From Puniceibacterium sp. IMCC21224 (GTDB lineage Bacteria > Pseudomonadota > Alphaproteobacteria > Rhodobacterales > Rhodobacteraceae), in contig NZ_LDPY01000001.1 in NCBI RefSeq assembly GCF_001038505.1, positions 3,534,001 to 3,598,000 of the forward strand: a DNA stretch of 64,000 nucleotides, written 5' to 3'. The first letter of the stretch is position 1; each line of letters starts with the position of its first letter. Positions 26,611 to 36,911 of the stretch are shown here, one piece after another. The position numbers and the translations under genes are program-made. The notes beneath the pieces are model-generated. The model saw only the letters and a program-made list of their open reading frames with translations. It did no database searches and was not told the DNA's origin.

Positions 26611-27840
26611 ATGTTTGAACGCCGCATTCCCGAATGGTTGCGCCATGCGCCTGCCCCCTCGGTCCAGGGTTTTGCCATCCTGGCCGCATGCGAGGCGGTG
26701 GCGCGCGGCATGCTGATTTCGGTCTTTCCGGTCGCGCTCTATAATGCGCTCCAGGATGCCGCGCTTGTGTCGCAAATCTACTTTCTTGTGGGTCTTGCCT
26801 CGCTCAGTGCGGGTCTACTGGTGCCTTGGATCAACCGCGTTGTGCCGCGCCGCTGGATCTACAGCCTTGGTGCCGCGCTGTTTGTCATCGGATCAGCGCT
26901 GGCCGCCTCCGGCCACCCGAGCGCGCTGATCGCCGGTCTGGCCTGCACGACCTTGTCCACGGTCGTCACCTTTGTCTGTTTCAACGCCTACGTCCTCGAT
27001 TACATCGACAAGATCGAATTGGGTCGGTGCGAAACACTGCGGCTGTTTTATTCTGCCCTGGGCTGGACGGTTGGCCCGGCTGCGGGCGTCACCCTGATGG
27101 CGCTGGCACCGCAGGCCCCTTTTGCCATAGCTGGAACCGCGTCAGCCGCAATGCTTGTGACCTTTCTGTACATGCGGCTGGGCAACGGTCGCCTGATCAC
27201 ACGGGCACGCCGCCCGGCGACCAACCCGCTGACCTTTCTTGGACGGTTTTTTGTCCAGCCGCGACTGGTGGCGGGCTGGCTCTTTGCGGTGATCCGATCC
27301 TGCGGCTGGTGGGCCTATGTGGTTTATCTGCCGATCTATGCGCTGGGGGCCGGGTTGCCCGAGACCATTGGCGGTGTGATGCTGTCGACAACCAACGCCA
27401 CGCTGTTTATCACCCCGCTGATGCTGCGTTACATGCGCGCCACCTCGGTTCGGCACACGGTACGGGTCGGCTTTGCCGCCACAGCTATGGCCTTTGTTGC
27501 GGCGTCGCTGCTGTCACCCTGGCCATGGGCCGCAGTTGCAATGTTGTACTGCGGTTCGGTCTTTTTGATTCTTCTGGACGTCAGCGCGGGATTGCCCTTT
27601 CTCATGGCGGTCAAACCCTCTGAGCGCACGGAAATGTCGGCGGTCTACGCCAGTTATCGCGATGTGTCGGGCATCCTCACGCCCGGTGCAGCGTGGCTGG
27701 TGCTGCTGGCCGCCCCGGTCTGGGGCATTTTTGCCGCAACGGGTGCCGCCCTTGGCATCGCATTCGGCATCGCGGCCAGCTTGCATCCCCGTCTTGGTCA
27801 GGCGCGACTGTTGCCTGAGGTGGCCGCCCCGGCGCAATAG
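26611..27840 (+). CDS. MFS transporter
   Basis: Inner-membrane protein of 409 residues with about twelve hydrophobic segments in two halves. The loop between helices 2 and 3 (LVPWINRVVPRRWIYSLG) stands where the MFS signature is expected, and a cytoplasmic loop with RARRPATNPLTFLGRFFV separates the halves. The substrate is unknown. It lies alone between petABC and aroC; ATG 26611 has a weak AAGAG ribosome site. Confidence 0.85.
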   Translation: MFERRIPEWLRHAPAPSVQGFAILAACEAVARGMLISVFPVALYNALQDAALVSQIYFLVGLASLSAGLLVPWINRVVPRRWIYSLGAALFVIGSALAASGHPSALIAGLACTTLSTVVTFVCFNAYVLDYIDKIELGRCETLRLFYSALGWTVGPAAGVTLMALAPQAPFAIAGTASAAMLVTFLYMRLGNGRLITRARRPATNPLTFLGRFFVQPRLVAGWLFAVIRSCGWWAYVVYLPIYALGAGLPETIGGVMLSTTNATLFITPLMLRYMRATSVRHTVRVGFAATAMAFVAASLLSPWPWAAVAMLYCGSVFLILLDVSAGLPFLMAVKPSERTEMSAVYASYRDVSGILTPGAAWLVLLAAPVWGIFAATGAALGIAFGIAASLHPRLGQARLLPEVAAPAQ

Positions 27841-27915
27841 GACGAAACCGCAAAACCGCTTGAGACCGCCCCGCCGCTGTCCTAGGACAGGAACAAACAC
27901 CGGGACCTTGCTGAC

Positions 27916-29028
27916 ATGAGCCTTAACACCTTCGGCCACCTTTTCCGCGTCACCACCTGGGGCGAAAGCCACGGCCCCGCGCTTGGCGCGACGGTTGACG
28001 GCTGCCCGCCAGGGGTGGCCGTGTCCGAAGAGGCGCTGCAGCACTGGCTTGACCTGCGCAAACCCGGCACCAGCAAATATACCACCCAACGGCGCGAACC
28101 CGATCAGGTCCGCATTCTGTCAGGCACCTATGAAGGACAGACCACCGGCACCCCGATCCAGCTGATGATCGAAAACACTGATCAACGATCCAAGGATTAC
28201 GGTGATATCGCCGAAAAGTTCCGGCCCGGACACGCCGACATCACCTATTGGCAGAAATACGGCATCCGCGATCCGCGCGGTGGTGGCCGGTCGTCGGCGC
28301 GTGAAACCGCCGCCCGTGTGGCCGCCGGCGGTATCGCCCGCGCCGCCCTTGCAACCCTTGTCCCGACGCTGGAAATCCACGGATACATGACGCAGATGGG
28401 CCCACACGGCATCATCGGCGACCGCGATATGACCCAGATCGACCAGAACCCGTTCTGGGTGCCGTCAGCCAAGACCGCCGAGACCTGGGCCACCTATCTC
28501 GATGATCTGCGCAAATCCGGCAACTCTGTCGGTGCGATCATCGAAGTCACCGCGCGTCACGCCCCCGCAGGCCTTGGCGCACCGGTCTACGCCAAGCTCG
28601 ACACCGACCTTGCTGCCGCAATGATGTCGATCAACGCAGTCAAAGGCGTCGAAATCGGCGAAGGCATGGCCGCCGCGATGCTGACAGGTGAAGAAAACGC
28701 TGATGAAATCTTTCTCGGGAATGACGGCAAGCCGGTCTACAGCTCGAACCACGCCGGTGGCATCCTTGGCGGCATCTCGACCGGGCAGGACATCGTCGTG
28801 CGCTTTGCGGTCAAACCCACCTCGTCGATCCTGAAACCGCGCCAGACAATCACTCGGTCCGGTCAACCAGCCGAGATCATCACAAAAGGCCGCCACGACC
28901 CCTGCGTCGGCATCCGCGCGGTCCCCGTGGGCGAGGCGATGATGGCATGTGTCCTGCTCGACCACATTCTGTTGCACCGCGCCCAAGTGGGTGGCGAAGT
29001 GGGAACAACGCGCGGTCAGATCGGTTAA
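27916..29028 (+). CDS. aroC: chorismate synthase
   Basis: Enzyme of 370 residues that converts 5-enolpyruvylshikimate 3-phosphate to chorismate with reduced FMN. Family text includes [69 protein letters not shown] and [30 protein letters not shown], the three usual signatures. The length is normal. Confidence 0.97.
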   Translation: MSLNTFGHLFRVTTWGESHGPALGATVDGCPPGVAVSEEALQHWLDLRKPGTSKYTTQRREPDQVRILSGTYEGQTTGTPIQLMIENTDQRSKDYGDIAEKFRPGHADITYWQKYGIRDPRGGGRSSARETAARVAAGGIARAALATLVPTLEIHGYMTQMGPHGIIGDRDMTQIDQNPFWVPSAKTAETWATYLDDLRKSGNSVGAIIEVTARHAPAGLGAPVYAKLDTDLAAAMMSINAVKGVEIGEGMAAAMLTGEENADEIFLGNDGKPVYSSNHAGGILGGISTGQDIVVRFAVKPTSSILKPRQTITRSGQPAEIITKGRHDPCVGIRAVPVGEAMMACVLLDHILLHRAQVGGEVGTTRGQIG

Positions 29029-29065
29029 ACCTCGGGCTTGCTACAACACGCGGTGACCGTCAGCG

Positions 29066-29938
29066 TCAGGCGGCGCGCTGACGCGACAGTTGTACCGCCA
29101 GGATTCCCAGCGCGATCACCACAACGCCGATCACATCCCAGATCCCCAACGCCTCGCCCAGCAGCGCGGCGGCAATGGCGACGCCGAAGAACGGATTGAG
29201 GAAATGGAACGTTGCCGCCTTGACCGCGCCGATGCGCTCGACCAGCAGGAACCAGATCAATGTCGCGGCAACACCGGGGATCAGCGTCGTGTACCAGAAT
29301 GCGATGATCAGCGACCAGGACCACTGCACCTCAAAGCTTTCGAACGCCAGTGCAGGCACCACCAGCGCCCCCGCCCCGACAAGCATCTGCAACCCGACGA
29401 TCATCATCACATTTCCACCACCTGACGTCGCGCCCCGCATGCTAAGTGTCGCCGCCGCCAGCGAGACACCGCCCAGAATGCACAGTGTCAAACCGTACAG
29501 ATCCACTCCGCCGCGCAGTCGTGCGCCCATGATAAGCACAACGCCCAGCACCCCGATAAGCAGCCCAACGATGCCCAGCGCGCCCATCCGGTCACGAAAG
29601 ATCACCCAGCCCGCCAGCGCCACCATCAGCGGCATGGTCGAGGCGATGATTGCCGCCAACGACGCCTGGACCGTCTGCATCGCAATAAAATTCATACCCA
29701 GATAAAGCGCGTTCTGGCAAATCCCGAACACCACGACTGATCGCCACTGGCGCCGGGTCAAATGCCAGCTTTGTCCCATCGCTCGGGCAATCGCCACCGC
29801 GATCAGCCCCGAAACCAGAAACCGCAGACCCAGTGACTGCAGCGGCGGGGCGGCGGCCACGATAATCCGCGCCGATGTAAAGGCCGAGGACCACATTGCC
29901 GCAAAGACCAGCCCCATCGCAATCGCACGCAGATCCAT
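29066..29938 (-). CDS. EamA/DMT-family transporter
   Basis: Inner-membrane protein of 290 residues with ten hydrophobic segments arranged as two EamA repeats (about 8-135 and 150-285). Typical text: GLVFAAMWSSAFTSARIIVAAAPPLQSLGLRFLVSGLIAV and LIWFLLVERIGAVKAATFHFLNPFFGVAIAAALLGEALGIWDVIGVVVIALGI. It probably exports a small metabolite. It is convergent with aroC. Confidence 0.9.
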   Translation of the reverse strand: MDLRAIAMGLVFAAMWSSAFTSARIIVAAAPPLQSLGLRFLVSGLIAVAIARAMGQSWHLTRRQWRSVVVFGICQNALYLGMNFIAMQTVQASLAAIIASTMPLMVALAGWVIFRDRMGALGIVGLLIGVLGVVLIMGARLRGGVDLYGLTLCILGGVSLAAATLSMRGATSGGGNVMMIVGLQMLVGAGALVVPALAFESFEVQWSWSLIIAFWYTTLIPGVAATLIWFLLVERIGAVKAATFHFLNPFFGVAIAAALLGEALGIWDVIGVVVIALGILAVQLSRQRAA

Positions 29939-30118
29939 CTTTGTCCCCTTGGATTATCTGCGCGCACCTGACCCTTAACGCCCTCCGGCGTCAAGCGGTC
30001 GCGGGTGAAGGCCATCATAGCACGCGCTGGCATGACCGCGTGCAGACAAGACGGGGTCAACCTGTCCCGGTCAAAGGTCTGCTGGCCCGCGCCGATCCGC
30101 AGACGACAGTCAGAACGC

Positions 30119-30148
30119 GAAAAGGCCCCGCCTGACGAACAGACGGGG
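30119..30148 (-). terminator. terminator downstream of ccrM
   Basis: Read on the minus strand: GCCCCG, a loop, CGGGGC, then CCTTTTCG. It is about 60 bases after the ccrM stop codon. A second stem (GCGCCCC / GGGGCGC at 30155-30178) lies between it and the stop. Confidence 0.65.
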
Positions 30149-30206
30149 CAAGTCAGCGCCCCAGCATGAGGCGGGGCGCCGGCGGTGACTGGTTGTTCGT
30201 GAAACC

Positions 30207-31411
<1,205 letters not shown>

Positions 31412-31413
<2 letters not shown>

Positions 31414-32044
31414 AGTCACTTACGATTTTATCTTGATACAAGATATTGTGCACTGGCTTGAACGAACGTCTATGGTGAGGGGTCACACCAAGATTTGTCA
31501 GCGCCATTATGTGGCTTTTTGACGGATATCCCATGTTCGTTTCCCAGCCATATCCGGGGCAGTGTTGCGCTAAATCCCACATGATACGATCACGCCGAAT
31601 TTTCGCGACGATTGAGGCCGCCGCAATCGACAAAGACCGTCCGTCGCCTTTGATCACCGCCGTGGCGGGCAGCTCCAGATCGCGGGGAATCAAGTTGCCA
31701 TCGACCAGTACATGGTCCGGCACGACATCCAATCCGGCAATCGCGCGACACATCGCGAGATGACTGGCGCGCAGGATGTTGATGTCGTCGATCTCTTCGA
31801 CGCTGGCCTCACCCACCGCAACCCGGGCACAGGACCAGAGCGCATCAGACAGCGCCTGTCGGCGCGGCGCGCTCAGTTTTTTAGAATCGTTTAGTCCCGC
31901 CGGAATCTGCGCGGGATCTAGAATCACCGCCGCAGCCAGAACCGGACCCGCCAGAGGCCCGCGCCCAACCTCGTCCACCCCTGCCACAAGGCCCGAGCCC
32001 TGTGCATACAGTTGCTCTTCGAAAGAGAAATCCGGTCCAGTCAT
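31412..32044 (-). CDS. rnhB: ribonuclease HII
   Basis: RNase of 210 residues that removes ribonucleotides from DNA. Catalytic acids are in [20 protein letters not shown] (Asp-Glu) and [13 protein letters not shown]; the C-terminal Tyr/Gly region is [19 protein letters not shown] and the [13 protein letters not shown] tail is typical. ATG 32044 starts the usual text; a longer frame begins at 32077. It is upstream of ccrM in the same direction. Confidence 0.95.
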
Positions 32045-32143
32045 ATCACTGTCAGAACCGATCCGTGCGCGGATCACAAGGAGTATCGGGCGTCACGGAC
32101 CAGCGGCAGGGCGTTGAACCGTGGCGCAGAGAGATCAGAGCAA

Positions 32144-32178
32144 GACCCGCAAGGGATGTCATGGATCCCACGCGGGTC
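32144..32178 (-). terminator. long hairpin downstream of the exported low-complexity gene
   Basis: GACCCGC and GCGGGTC form an outer 7-bp stem, then a 2x2 internal loop, then GGGAT/ATCCC with a 7-base loop. There is no T run on either side. It lies about 50 bases beyond the stop of the gene at 32228 and about 100 bases ahead of the rnhB start, so it could also be in the rnhB leader. Confidence 0.4.
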
Positions 32179-32227
32179 TCGCTGCAATGCGATCCCCCGC
32201 TGTCAGGGCATTGCACTGCGGACGCAA

Positions 32228-32875
32228 TCAATACCGAGCGATCCGATAGCCGCGATTCTTGAGGCAAGATACGTTATAAGCGGTACTGCGACCGCGGGGG
32301 GTGCTAATCGTGGTGCGGCAGGCATTGGGCAGACGGTTCGCCTGAGAATAGTTCCGGCCAAGACAGTTTGCCCCGAACACCGAGCCTCGGCTGTTCTGCC
32401 GCCCACGCTGATCAATCAGGCAAGAGGACGGCAGCGGCGCGAGTTGACGTGACCAGCTCGGGCGTTTGTCCCAGCTCTTGCCTTTGTCGTTACCCTTTCC
32501 TTTGTCGTCGCCCTTCCCCTTGTTGTTGTGGCCCCGGTCATCTTTGTGTCCTTTGTCGTCGTGGCGGCCCCGGTTGTTATCGTCGCAGCGGTTGTTATGG
32601 CCGCCACGATCGTTGCCGCGACAATTGTCGTCGCGGTGATCGCGATTGTCATAGCGCCCCCCCTGGTACCCATGATCGCGCACGATCACCTTGGACTTTG
32701 ACCTTTCGTCATCCTGGCGGGCATTCTGGATCGCCGACCCGATGACAAAGAGCGTCGCCGCCGCACCCAGCACTGCGGCAATGTCCCTGGTCTCGGCCGC
32801 GCGGACGGGTGCTGCGGTAAAGCTTGTGATGGTCAATGCTGTCGCCAGCACGGTTGCGATGAATTTACCTGACAT
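32228..32875 (-). CDS. exported protein with Asp/His/Lys/Asn-rich low-complexity region
   Basis: Hypothetical secreted protein of 215 residues. A signal peptide (MSGKFIATVLATALTITSFTAAPVRA) is followed by a short hydrophobic stretch (IAAVLGAAATLFVIGSAI). Residues about 70-135 consist almost only of Asp, Asn, His, Lys, Arg and Gly in short degenerate repeats (RGHDDKGHKDDRGHNNKGKG...). The C-terminal 70 residues are basic and hold four spaced Cys (SSC, ANC, NAC, VSC), probably two disulfides. The His/Asp-rich centre may bind metal ions or a polyanion; this is a guess from composition. No family is recognised. Confidence 0.75.
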   Translation of the reverse strand: MSGKFIATVLATALTITSFTAAPVRAAETRDIAAVLGAAATLFVIGSAIQNARQDDERSKSKVIVRDHGYQGGRYDNRDHRDDNCRGNDRGGHNNRCDDNNRGRHDDKGHKDDRGHNNKGKGDDKGKGNDKGKSWDKRPSWSRQLAPLPSSCLIDQRGRQNSRGSVFGANCLGRNYSQANRLPNACRTTISTPRGRSTAYNVSCLKNRGYRIARY

Positions 32876-33068
32876 TGGGTCTCTCCTATAGGCGTTTCTT
32901 GGTCGGTCGGATTGTGTCGGTCCCGTGCCGATCTATGGCTGGGACCATGTAACCAACCATCGCCCCACCGCCCCAAGTCAGGCAATATCGCCACCTTGTT
33001 ATCGGATAACGGTGCGCCAAACCCCCACGGATATTGAATATCCCGCCGGGTCGGCGCATCGTGACGGT

Positions 33069-33356
33069 ATGAGACATATTTCCCTTTTCCCTCTTGTCAT
33101 TGTCGCGTTTCTGCTGCCCGCTGCGGCGCACGCAGCCTGCTACGCCGACTACAAGGCCAAGCAAGACAGCCCCTTGCGTCTGCACTATGGTGTGGCGCAG
33201 ATATCCGGCAACTGTTCGGCGAAATCCGCCAAGGCCGAGCTGGCCCCTCGTCTTGCGGCGCAAGGCTGGACATTACTTAATGTGGTCTCAACCTTTGACG
33301 AGGCCGGACTCGACAAAAGGAAGGCCAGTGCCGGATCCTACTACCTCCGTTTCTGA
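33069..33356 (+). CDS. small exported protein
   Basis: Hypothetical protein of 95 residues with a signal peptide (MRHISLFPLVIVAFLLPAAAHA). The mature part ACYADYKAKQDSPLRLHYGVAQISGNCSAKSAKAELAPRL has two Cys and ends in SAGSYYLRF. It resembles periplasmic proteins of unknown function that precede membrane winged-helix genes in Rhodobacterales, but I cannot name it. Its 3' end overlaps the next gene by 29 bases in another frame, so the two are probably coupled. Confidence 0.72.
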   Translation: MRHISLFPLVIVAFLLPAAAHAACYADYKAKQDSPLRLHYGVAQISGNCSAKSAKAELAPRLAAQGWTLLNVVSTFDEAGLDKRKASAGSYYLRF

Positions 33357-34044
33357 ACTTGTGGCCGACAGCCGTCGATCGGGCACACGCATCGTCACCG
33401 CCGGGATCGCCGCAATTGTGGCGCTGCTGCTGGCGGCGGGAGGTGTGCTGTTGCTGGCCCTGCCCGACGCCGGTGCCTTTAACGCGCGGGTCGAACGGCT
33501 GTTTATCGAAAACAATGATCTGACCGCCCAGGCCGAGATCAAACTGCTTGAGATCCTCGCCCAATCCGGCACCTCGTTTGCCGAAACGCTGGCCAGTTAC
33601 CGCATGGTGATCTTTGTGCTTCTGATTTTCGCGACGGCATTAATGGTCGCGGCGCTGGTGTTTCTGGTGATGCTGATCACCCTGAACCGCAGGATCGCCC
33701 AGATCGAACGCGCGGGCATTCAGGTCAGTTCACTGATTCTGTCGCGCGAGGAAAACACCGTCTACCTGAACACCATGGGCTTTAAACTGACCAAAGCGAT
33801 GATGGAAACGCTTGCCGTTCTGGCCGAGGCCCGGATGGATGACGAAATGCTGACCGGCGCGCAGATCGAAGCGGTGATTTCGGGCCGCCCCGAACCCGAT
33901 TGCGACGAAGCAGCAGGTGCCACCCGCATCAAGCGCCTGCGCGACGGGCTGGGCAATCAACTGGTGTCGGAATTGCTGGTCAAGAACATCGCGCGCAAAG
34001 GGTATATGCTGGCCATCGACAAAGCGGTGATCGAGGTGATCTGA
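33328..34044 (+). CDS. membrane-anchored winged-helix protein
   Basis: A protein of 238 residues. Helix 1 (about 19-43, VTAGIAAIVALLLAAGGVLLLAL) is followed by a periplasmic-sized segment with helical text (NDLTAQAEIKLLEILAQSG), helix 2 (about 90-115, VIFVLLIFATALMVAALVFLVMLI) and a soluble C-terminal part. The end looks like an OmpR-type winged helix (TRIKRLRDGLGNQLVSELLVKNIARKGYMLAI). GTG 33328 has AAAAGGAAGG just ahead. The layout suggests a ToxR-like inner-membrane regulator with the order reversed (DNA-binding domain last). The gene may sense something handled by the small exported protein upstream. Confidence 0.7.
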   Translation: MPDPTTSVSELVADSRRSGTRIVTAGIAAIVALLLAAGGVLLLALPDAGAFNARVERLFIENNDLTAQAEIKLLEILAQSGTSFAETLASYRMVIFVLLIFATALMVAALVFLVMLITLNRRIAQIERAGIQVSSLILSREENTVYLNTMGFKLTKAMMETLAVLAEARMDDEMLTGAQIEAVISGRPEPDCDEAAGATRIKRLRDGLGNQLVSELLVKNIARKGYMLAIDKAVIEVI

Positions 34045-34168
34045 CACCGTCGGGTCCTGCTGTCACACCCCCGCAGTGCCGGGACCCCAGAGACGTTAAC
34101 AGATTTCACTTAACCCCTCGGGGCGGATGTGTATCATCGGACCAGTCAGGGCAGAGTGAGGGCAGAAT

Positions 34169-35008
34169 ATGCGGCTGAGAGGTGTCAAGCGCAGCGGCAA
34201 CGTCGAGGACCGGCGAAGATCGCGCGGCGGCGGGGCCAAGGCCGGAATCGGCGGTGTCGGATTGCTGGTTGTGCTGGCCATCGGCTATTTCACCGGGATC
34301 GATGTCACCCCTCTGCTTGAACAAGCTGCGCCGCAACAGTCCTCTGCCCCGCGCGAATTCAGCCCGCAGGAGGAACAGGCCGCCGCCTTTGCGTCGCGGG
34401 TGCTGGCCACCACCGAAACCGTCTGGGGCAATGTCTTTCCTGAGCAGCTGGGCGTCGAATACGCGCCGCCGGTGCTTGTACTCTATTCCGGCGTCACACA
34501 ATCGCCCTGTGGTGGGGCAAGCGGCGCGACCGGGCCATTCTACTGCCCGGCGGATGCCAAAGCCTATCTGGACACCGAATTCTTTGCCACACTTGAACAG
34601 GAATTGGGCGCCCGGGGGGACTTTGCTGCCGCCTATGTCATCGCGCATGAGGTGGCCCATCATGTGCAGAACGAACTTGGTATTCTGGGTCAGGTCAACG
34701 AACATCGGCAGGCGGCCTCAGACACGCAGGCCAATGCACTGACCGTGCGGCTGGAATTGCAGGCGGACTGCCTGTCCGGCGTCTGGGCGCGCGAAGTCGA
34801 CGGGCTGCTGGACCCCGGTGACATCGACGAGGCGCTGAACGCCGCCAGAAGAATCGGCGACGATTACCTGCAAAAGCGGGCCGGACGAGTACCCCAGCCG
34901 CATACATTTACGCATGGCACCAGCAAACAGCGGTCGGACTGGTTCGCGCGGGGGTATCAGAGCGGACAGATACGCGATTGCGATACCTTCGGCGCAAGGA
35001 GCCTGTAG
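34169..35008 (+). CDS. ypfJ: YpfJ-type neutral zinc metallopeptidase
   Basis: A protein of 279 residues with a basic N-terminal tail, one transmembrane anchor (AKAGIGGVGLLVVLAIGYFTG, about 23-43) and a periplasmic protease domain. The zinc site is HEVAHHVQN, with the further Glu in RLELQADCLSGVWA. Before it stands YFCPADAKAYLDTEFFATLEQELGA-like text typical of the family (FYCPADAKAYLDTEFF). The length is normal. The role in bacteria is unclear. Confidence 0.9.
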   Translation: MRLRGVKRSGNVEDRRRSRGGGAKAGIGGVGLLVVLAIGYFTGIDVTPLLEQAAPQQSSAPREFSPQEEQAAAFASRVLATTETVWGNVFPEQLGVEYAPPVLVLYSGVTQSPCGGASGATGPFYCPADAKAYLDTEFFATLEQELGARGDFAAAYVIAHEVAHHVQNELGILGQVNEHRQAASDTQANALTVRLELQADCLSGVWAREVDGLLDPGDIDEALNAARRIGDDYLQKRAGRVPQPHTFTHGTSKQRSDWFARGYQSGQIRDCDTFGARSL

Positions 35009-35012
35009 CCCG

Positions 35013-35525
35013 ATGACGGTGATCCACGCCCTGCCCGTGGCGGGGGGCATTCTGGCGATTGCGCCGCTTCCGGGCAGCGATGGCGATTACGCCGGCGACC
35101 TGGAGCATATCCACGGCTGGGCCCCCGCGCTGGTCATCTCATTGACGACAGATGTCGAAATGCTGGCGGGCGGCGCGCAAAACCTTGGCGCGCAGCTACA
35201 GGATCAGGGAACCCGCTGGGCGCACCTTCCAATCGCAGATTTTGGCGCGCCGGATGCCGGGTTTGCCGACAAATGGACTGGCATCAGTGGTCAAGCCCTG
35301 CAAGCGCTTGCCGGGCGCGGCCGGGTGCTGGTGCATTGCCGGGGCGGCTGTGGTCGTTCGGGTATGGTGGCGCTGCGGCTGATGATCGAAGCAGGCGAAG
35401 CCGCCGACGAGGCGCTGGAGCGGCTGCGTACCGTGCGCCCCTGCGCCATAGAAACCGACGCACAGATGGAGTGGGCCCTGGCCGCACCGCGCGGGGCCGC
35501 ATTGTTTCTGCGTCATCCACAATAA
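35013..35525 (+). CDS. protein-tyrosine/dual-specificity phosphatase-like protein
   Basis: Cytoplasmic protein of 170 residues with the CX5R active-site loop in VLVHCRGGCGRSGMVALRLM and a likely general acid in HLPIADFGAPD. It resembles the small kinase-associated-phosphatase or cyclin-dependent-kinase-inhibitor-3-like group found in alphaproteobacteria. The substrate is unknown. It starts four bases after the protease gene stop and is probably cotranscribed. Confidence 0.82.
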   Translation: MTVIHALPVAGGILAIAPLPGSDGDYAGDLEHIHGWAPALVISLTTDVEMLAGGAQNLGAQLQDQGTRWAHLPIADFGAPDAGFADKWTGISGQALQALAGRGRVLVHCRGGCGRSGMVALRLMIEAGEAADEALERLRTVRPCAIETDAQMEWALAAPRGAALFLRHPQ

Positions 35526-35655
35526 CGCCAATACGTTAACTTTATCCAAGCGTCAGGATGGTCCAGGCTCGTACACGAGGCAGCCAGAAGCCACTCGGGT
35601 TAACGAGATTCAGCATACAGTTAATCGACATTTTCACATCCGTTTGGCGTTATTG
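35520..35655. repeat. 12-bp perfect inverted repeats 112 bp apart
   Basis: CAATAACGCCAA at 35520-35531 (overlapping the phosphatase stop codon) and TTGGCGTTATTG at 35644-35655. The size fits a small non-coding mobile element or a long-range hairpin; no target duplication is visible. Confidence 0.4.
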
Positions 35656-36024
35656 CGTAGCTCACGCTTGGGACACGACAGCCCCGTTCCCCGCCGTTAT
35701 CAGGCAACAGGAACGACCTTGGCCGTTCCGAGATCCAGGAAGCGTTTGATCAGTGCGCCTATAATACTCAGCCGTCGTACCGGGTGGCGCGCAGGGGGTC
35801 GGTACGGGTGCTAGCTGCCGGGCGGCACACTTTGCGCGGTCGCCCATTCTTGCAGATGGGGATGTTCGCGGTGTCGTGCCGGACGATGATCGCCCTATGA
35901 CGGTGGGCGGGTGTCGGCTTGCTCATGCAACCTGGCAAACCGCATGGAATCCCCAAGTGCCCCCTAAATTCAGAGTCGTGCAACAATGCCTGACGAGACT
36001 GGCCCAACTGGATAGTTGCCGCCG
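35526..36024. other. about 500-bp gene-free stretch
   Basis: Apart from the inverted repeats at its left side I see no protein text, RNA gene or terminator. It lies between the phosphatase gene and the broken NYN gene and may be decayed DNA. Confidence 0.5.
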
Positions 36025-36719
36025 CTATCGTGGCGTTGTCAGGCGAATGCGTTCCTGAGGTACAAAACGGACCATTGCATCGGGGCTTTTGGGATCAAGA
36101 TGGTAAAGATCTGGTGACGCCTCAAGATAGCTACGCCATCTCTGGCCGATGTATTGGGTGAACCTCTTACCAAAGGTAACATGCATCTTTTGCCCAAGGT
36201 CCGAAATGCGCATGCCTTGGCCCTTCTGACTGTGAGTGGCGATCATGTTGCAAATCTCACGGTCAAGTTCGTCGCGATCCGAACGCGACTCGAACGCGAC
36301 TCGATATCCCGAAAGGCGGAGCAGGCAGCACGAAAGGGTTCCGGGGTTTTGGATTCACCCATCCCCAGAACGTGATGACCGCGTTCACGCAACCGCGTCG
36401 CCAGATGCTTGTAATCGCCATCAGATGCGGCCAGAATAAATTTGTCTATCCCGACGACAAGCGCCAATTCCATCGTACCAATGCACAGCAGCACGTCGGT
36501 TGCGTTTTTGCCGGTACCCGAATGGACCAGGCGAAAGCCAGGCGCAGACAACCAATCCGAATTGCGATTGGCATTCATGTAGACCCGCGCGATATCGACG
36601 CGACCCAGTGTGTTGGCCCTGACCATAATTCGGTCGGCATATGCCGGACTGACATTGTCACCGTCAATCAGCGCCGCGACGCGGGCAATCGTATTGATCT
36701 CAATAACTTCGGGTTTCAT
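36025..36719 (-). pseudogene. NYN-domain / OST-HTH protein gene split by an 11-bp duplication
   Basis: The N-terminal part is a NYN/LabA-like ribonuclease domain (VAALIDGDNVSPAYADRIM ... FILAASDGDYKHLATRLRERGHHVLGMGE) with the expected Asp residues. After FRDIESRS the frame breaks. Removing one copy of an 11-bp tandem unit (36281-36302) joins it to LDREICNMIATHSQKGQGMRISDLGQKMHVTFGKRFTQYIG, a C-terminal OST-HTH/LOTUS-like RNA-binding domain ending at 36025. The restored protein has 227 residues, a known architecture for bacterial RNA-targeting proteins. As it stands only the NYN part plus an out-of-frame tail (stop 36243) is made. The start at 36719 (MKPEVIEIN) is preferred to 36782. Confidence 0.82.
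36281..36302. repeat. 11-bp tandem duplication (2 copies)
   Basis: GAACGCGACTC is present twice in direct contact inside the NYN gene and causes its frameshift. Confidence 0.9.
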
Positions 36720-36911
36720 GCGAGGTTTTTTGCACTGCGTTTCTGACAAACTGTGGCGCGTTAGAATCTTTTGATTCCCCAATTCCTCAAAAAGTTATTC
36801 AGTGGGTTTTCCCGCATACGGATTATTCAAACCCATGGATATCCGAACATATGGTCGGTTCAGGACCCGACGCAGAGTATCAAGTCTATATCGCGTACTT
36901 GACGGTCATTC

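Noticed and set aside
34096..34119. Two TTAAC boxes in front of the YpfJ-type gene as a CtrA site
   Set aside because: The spacing between the boxes is larger than the seven bases of the known CtrA consensus, so it does not fit.
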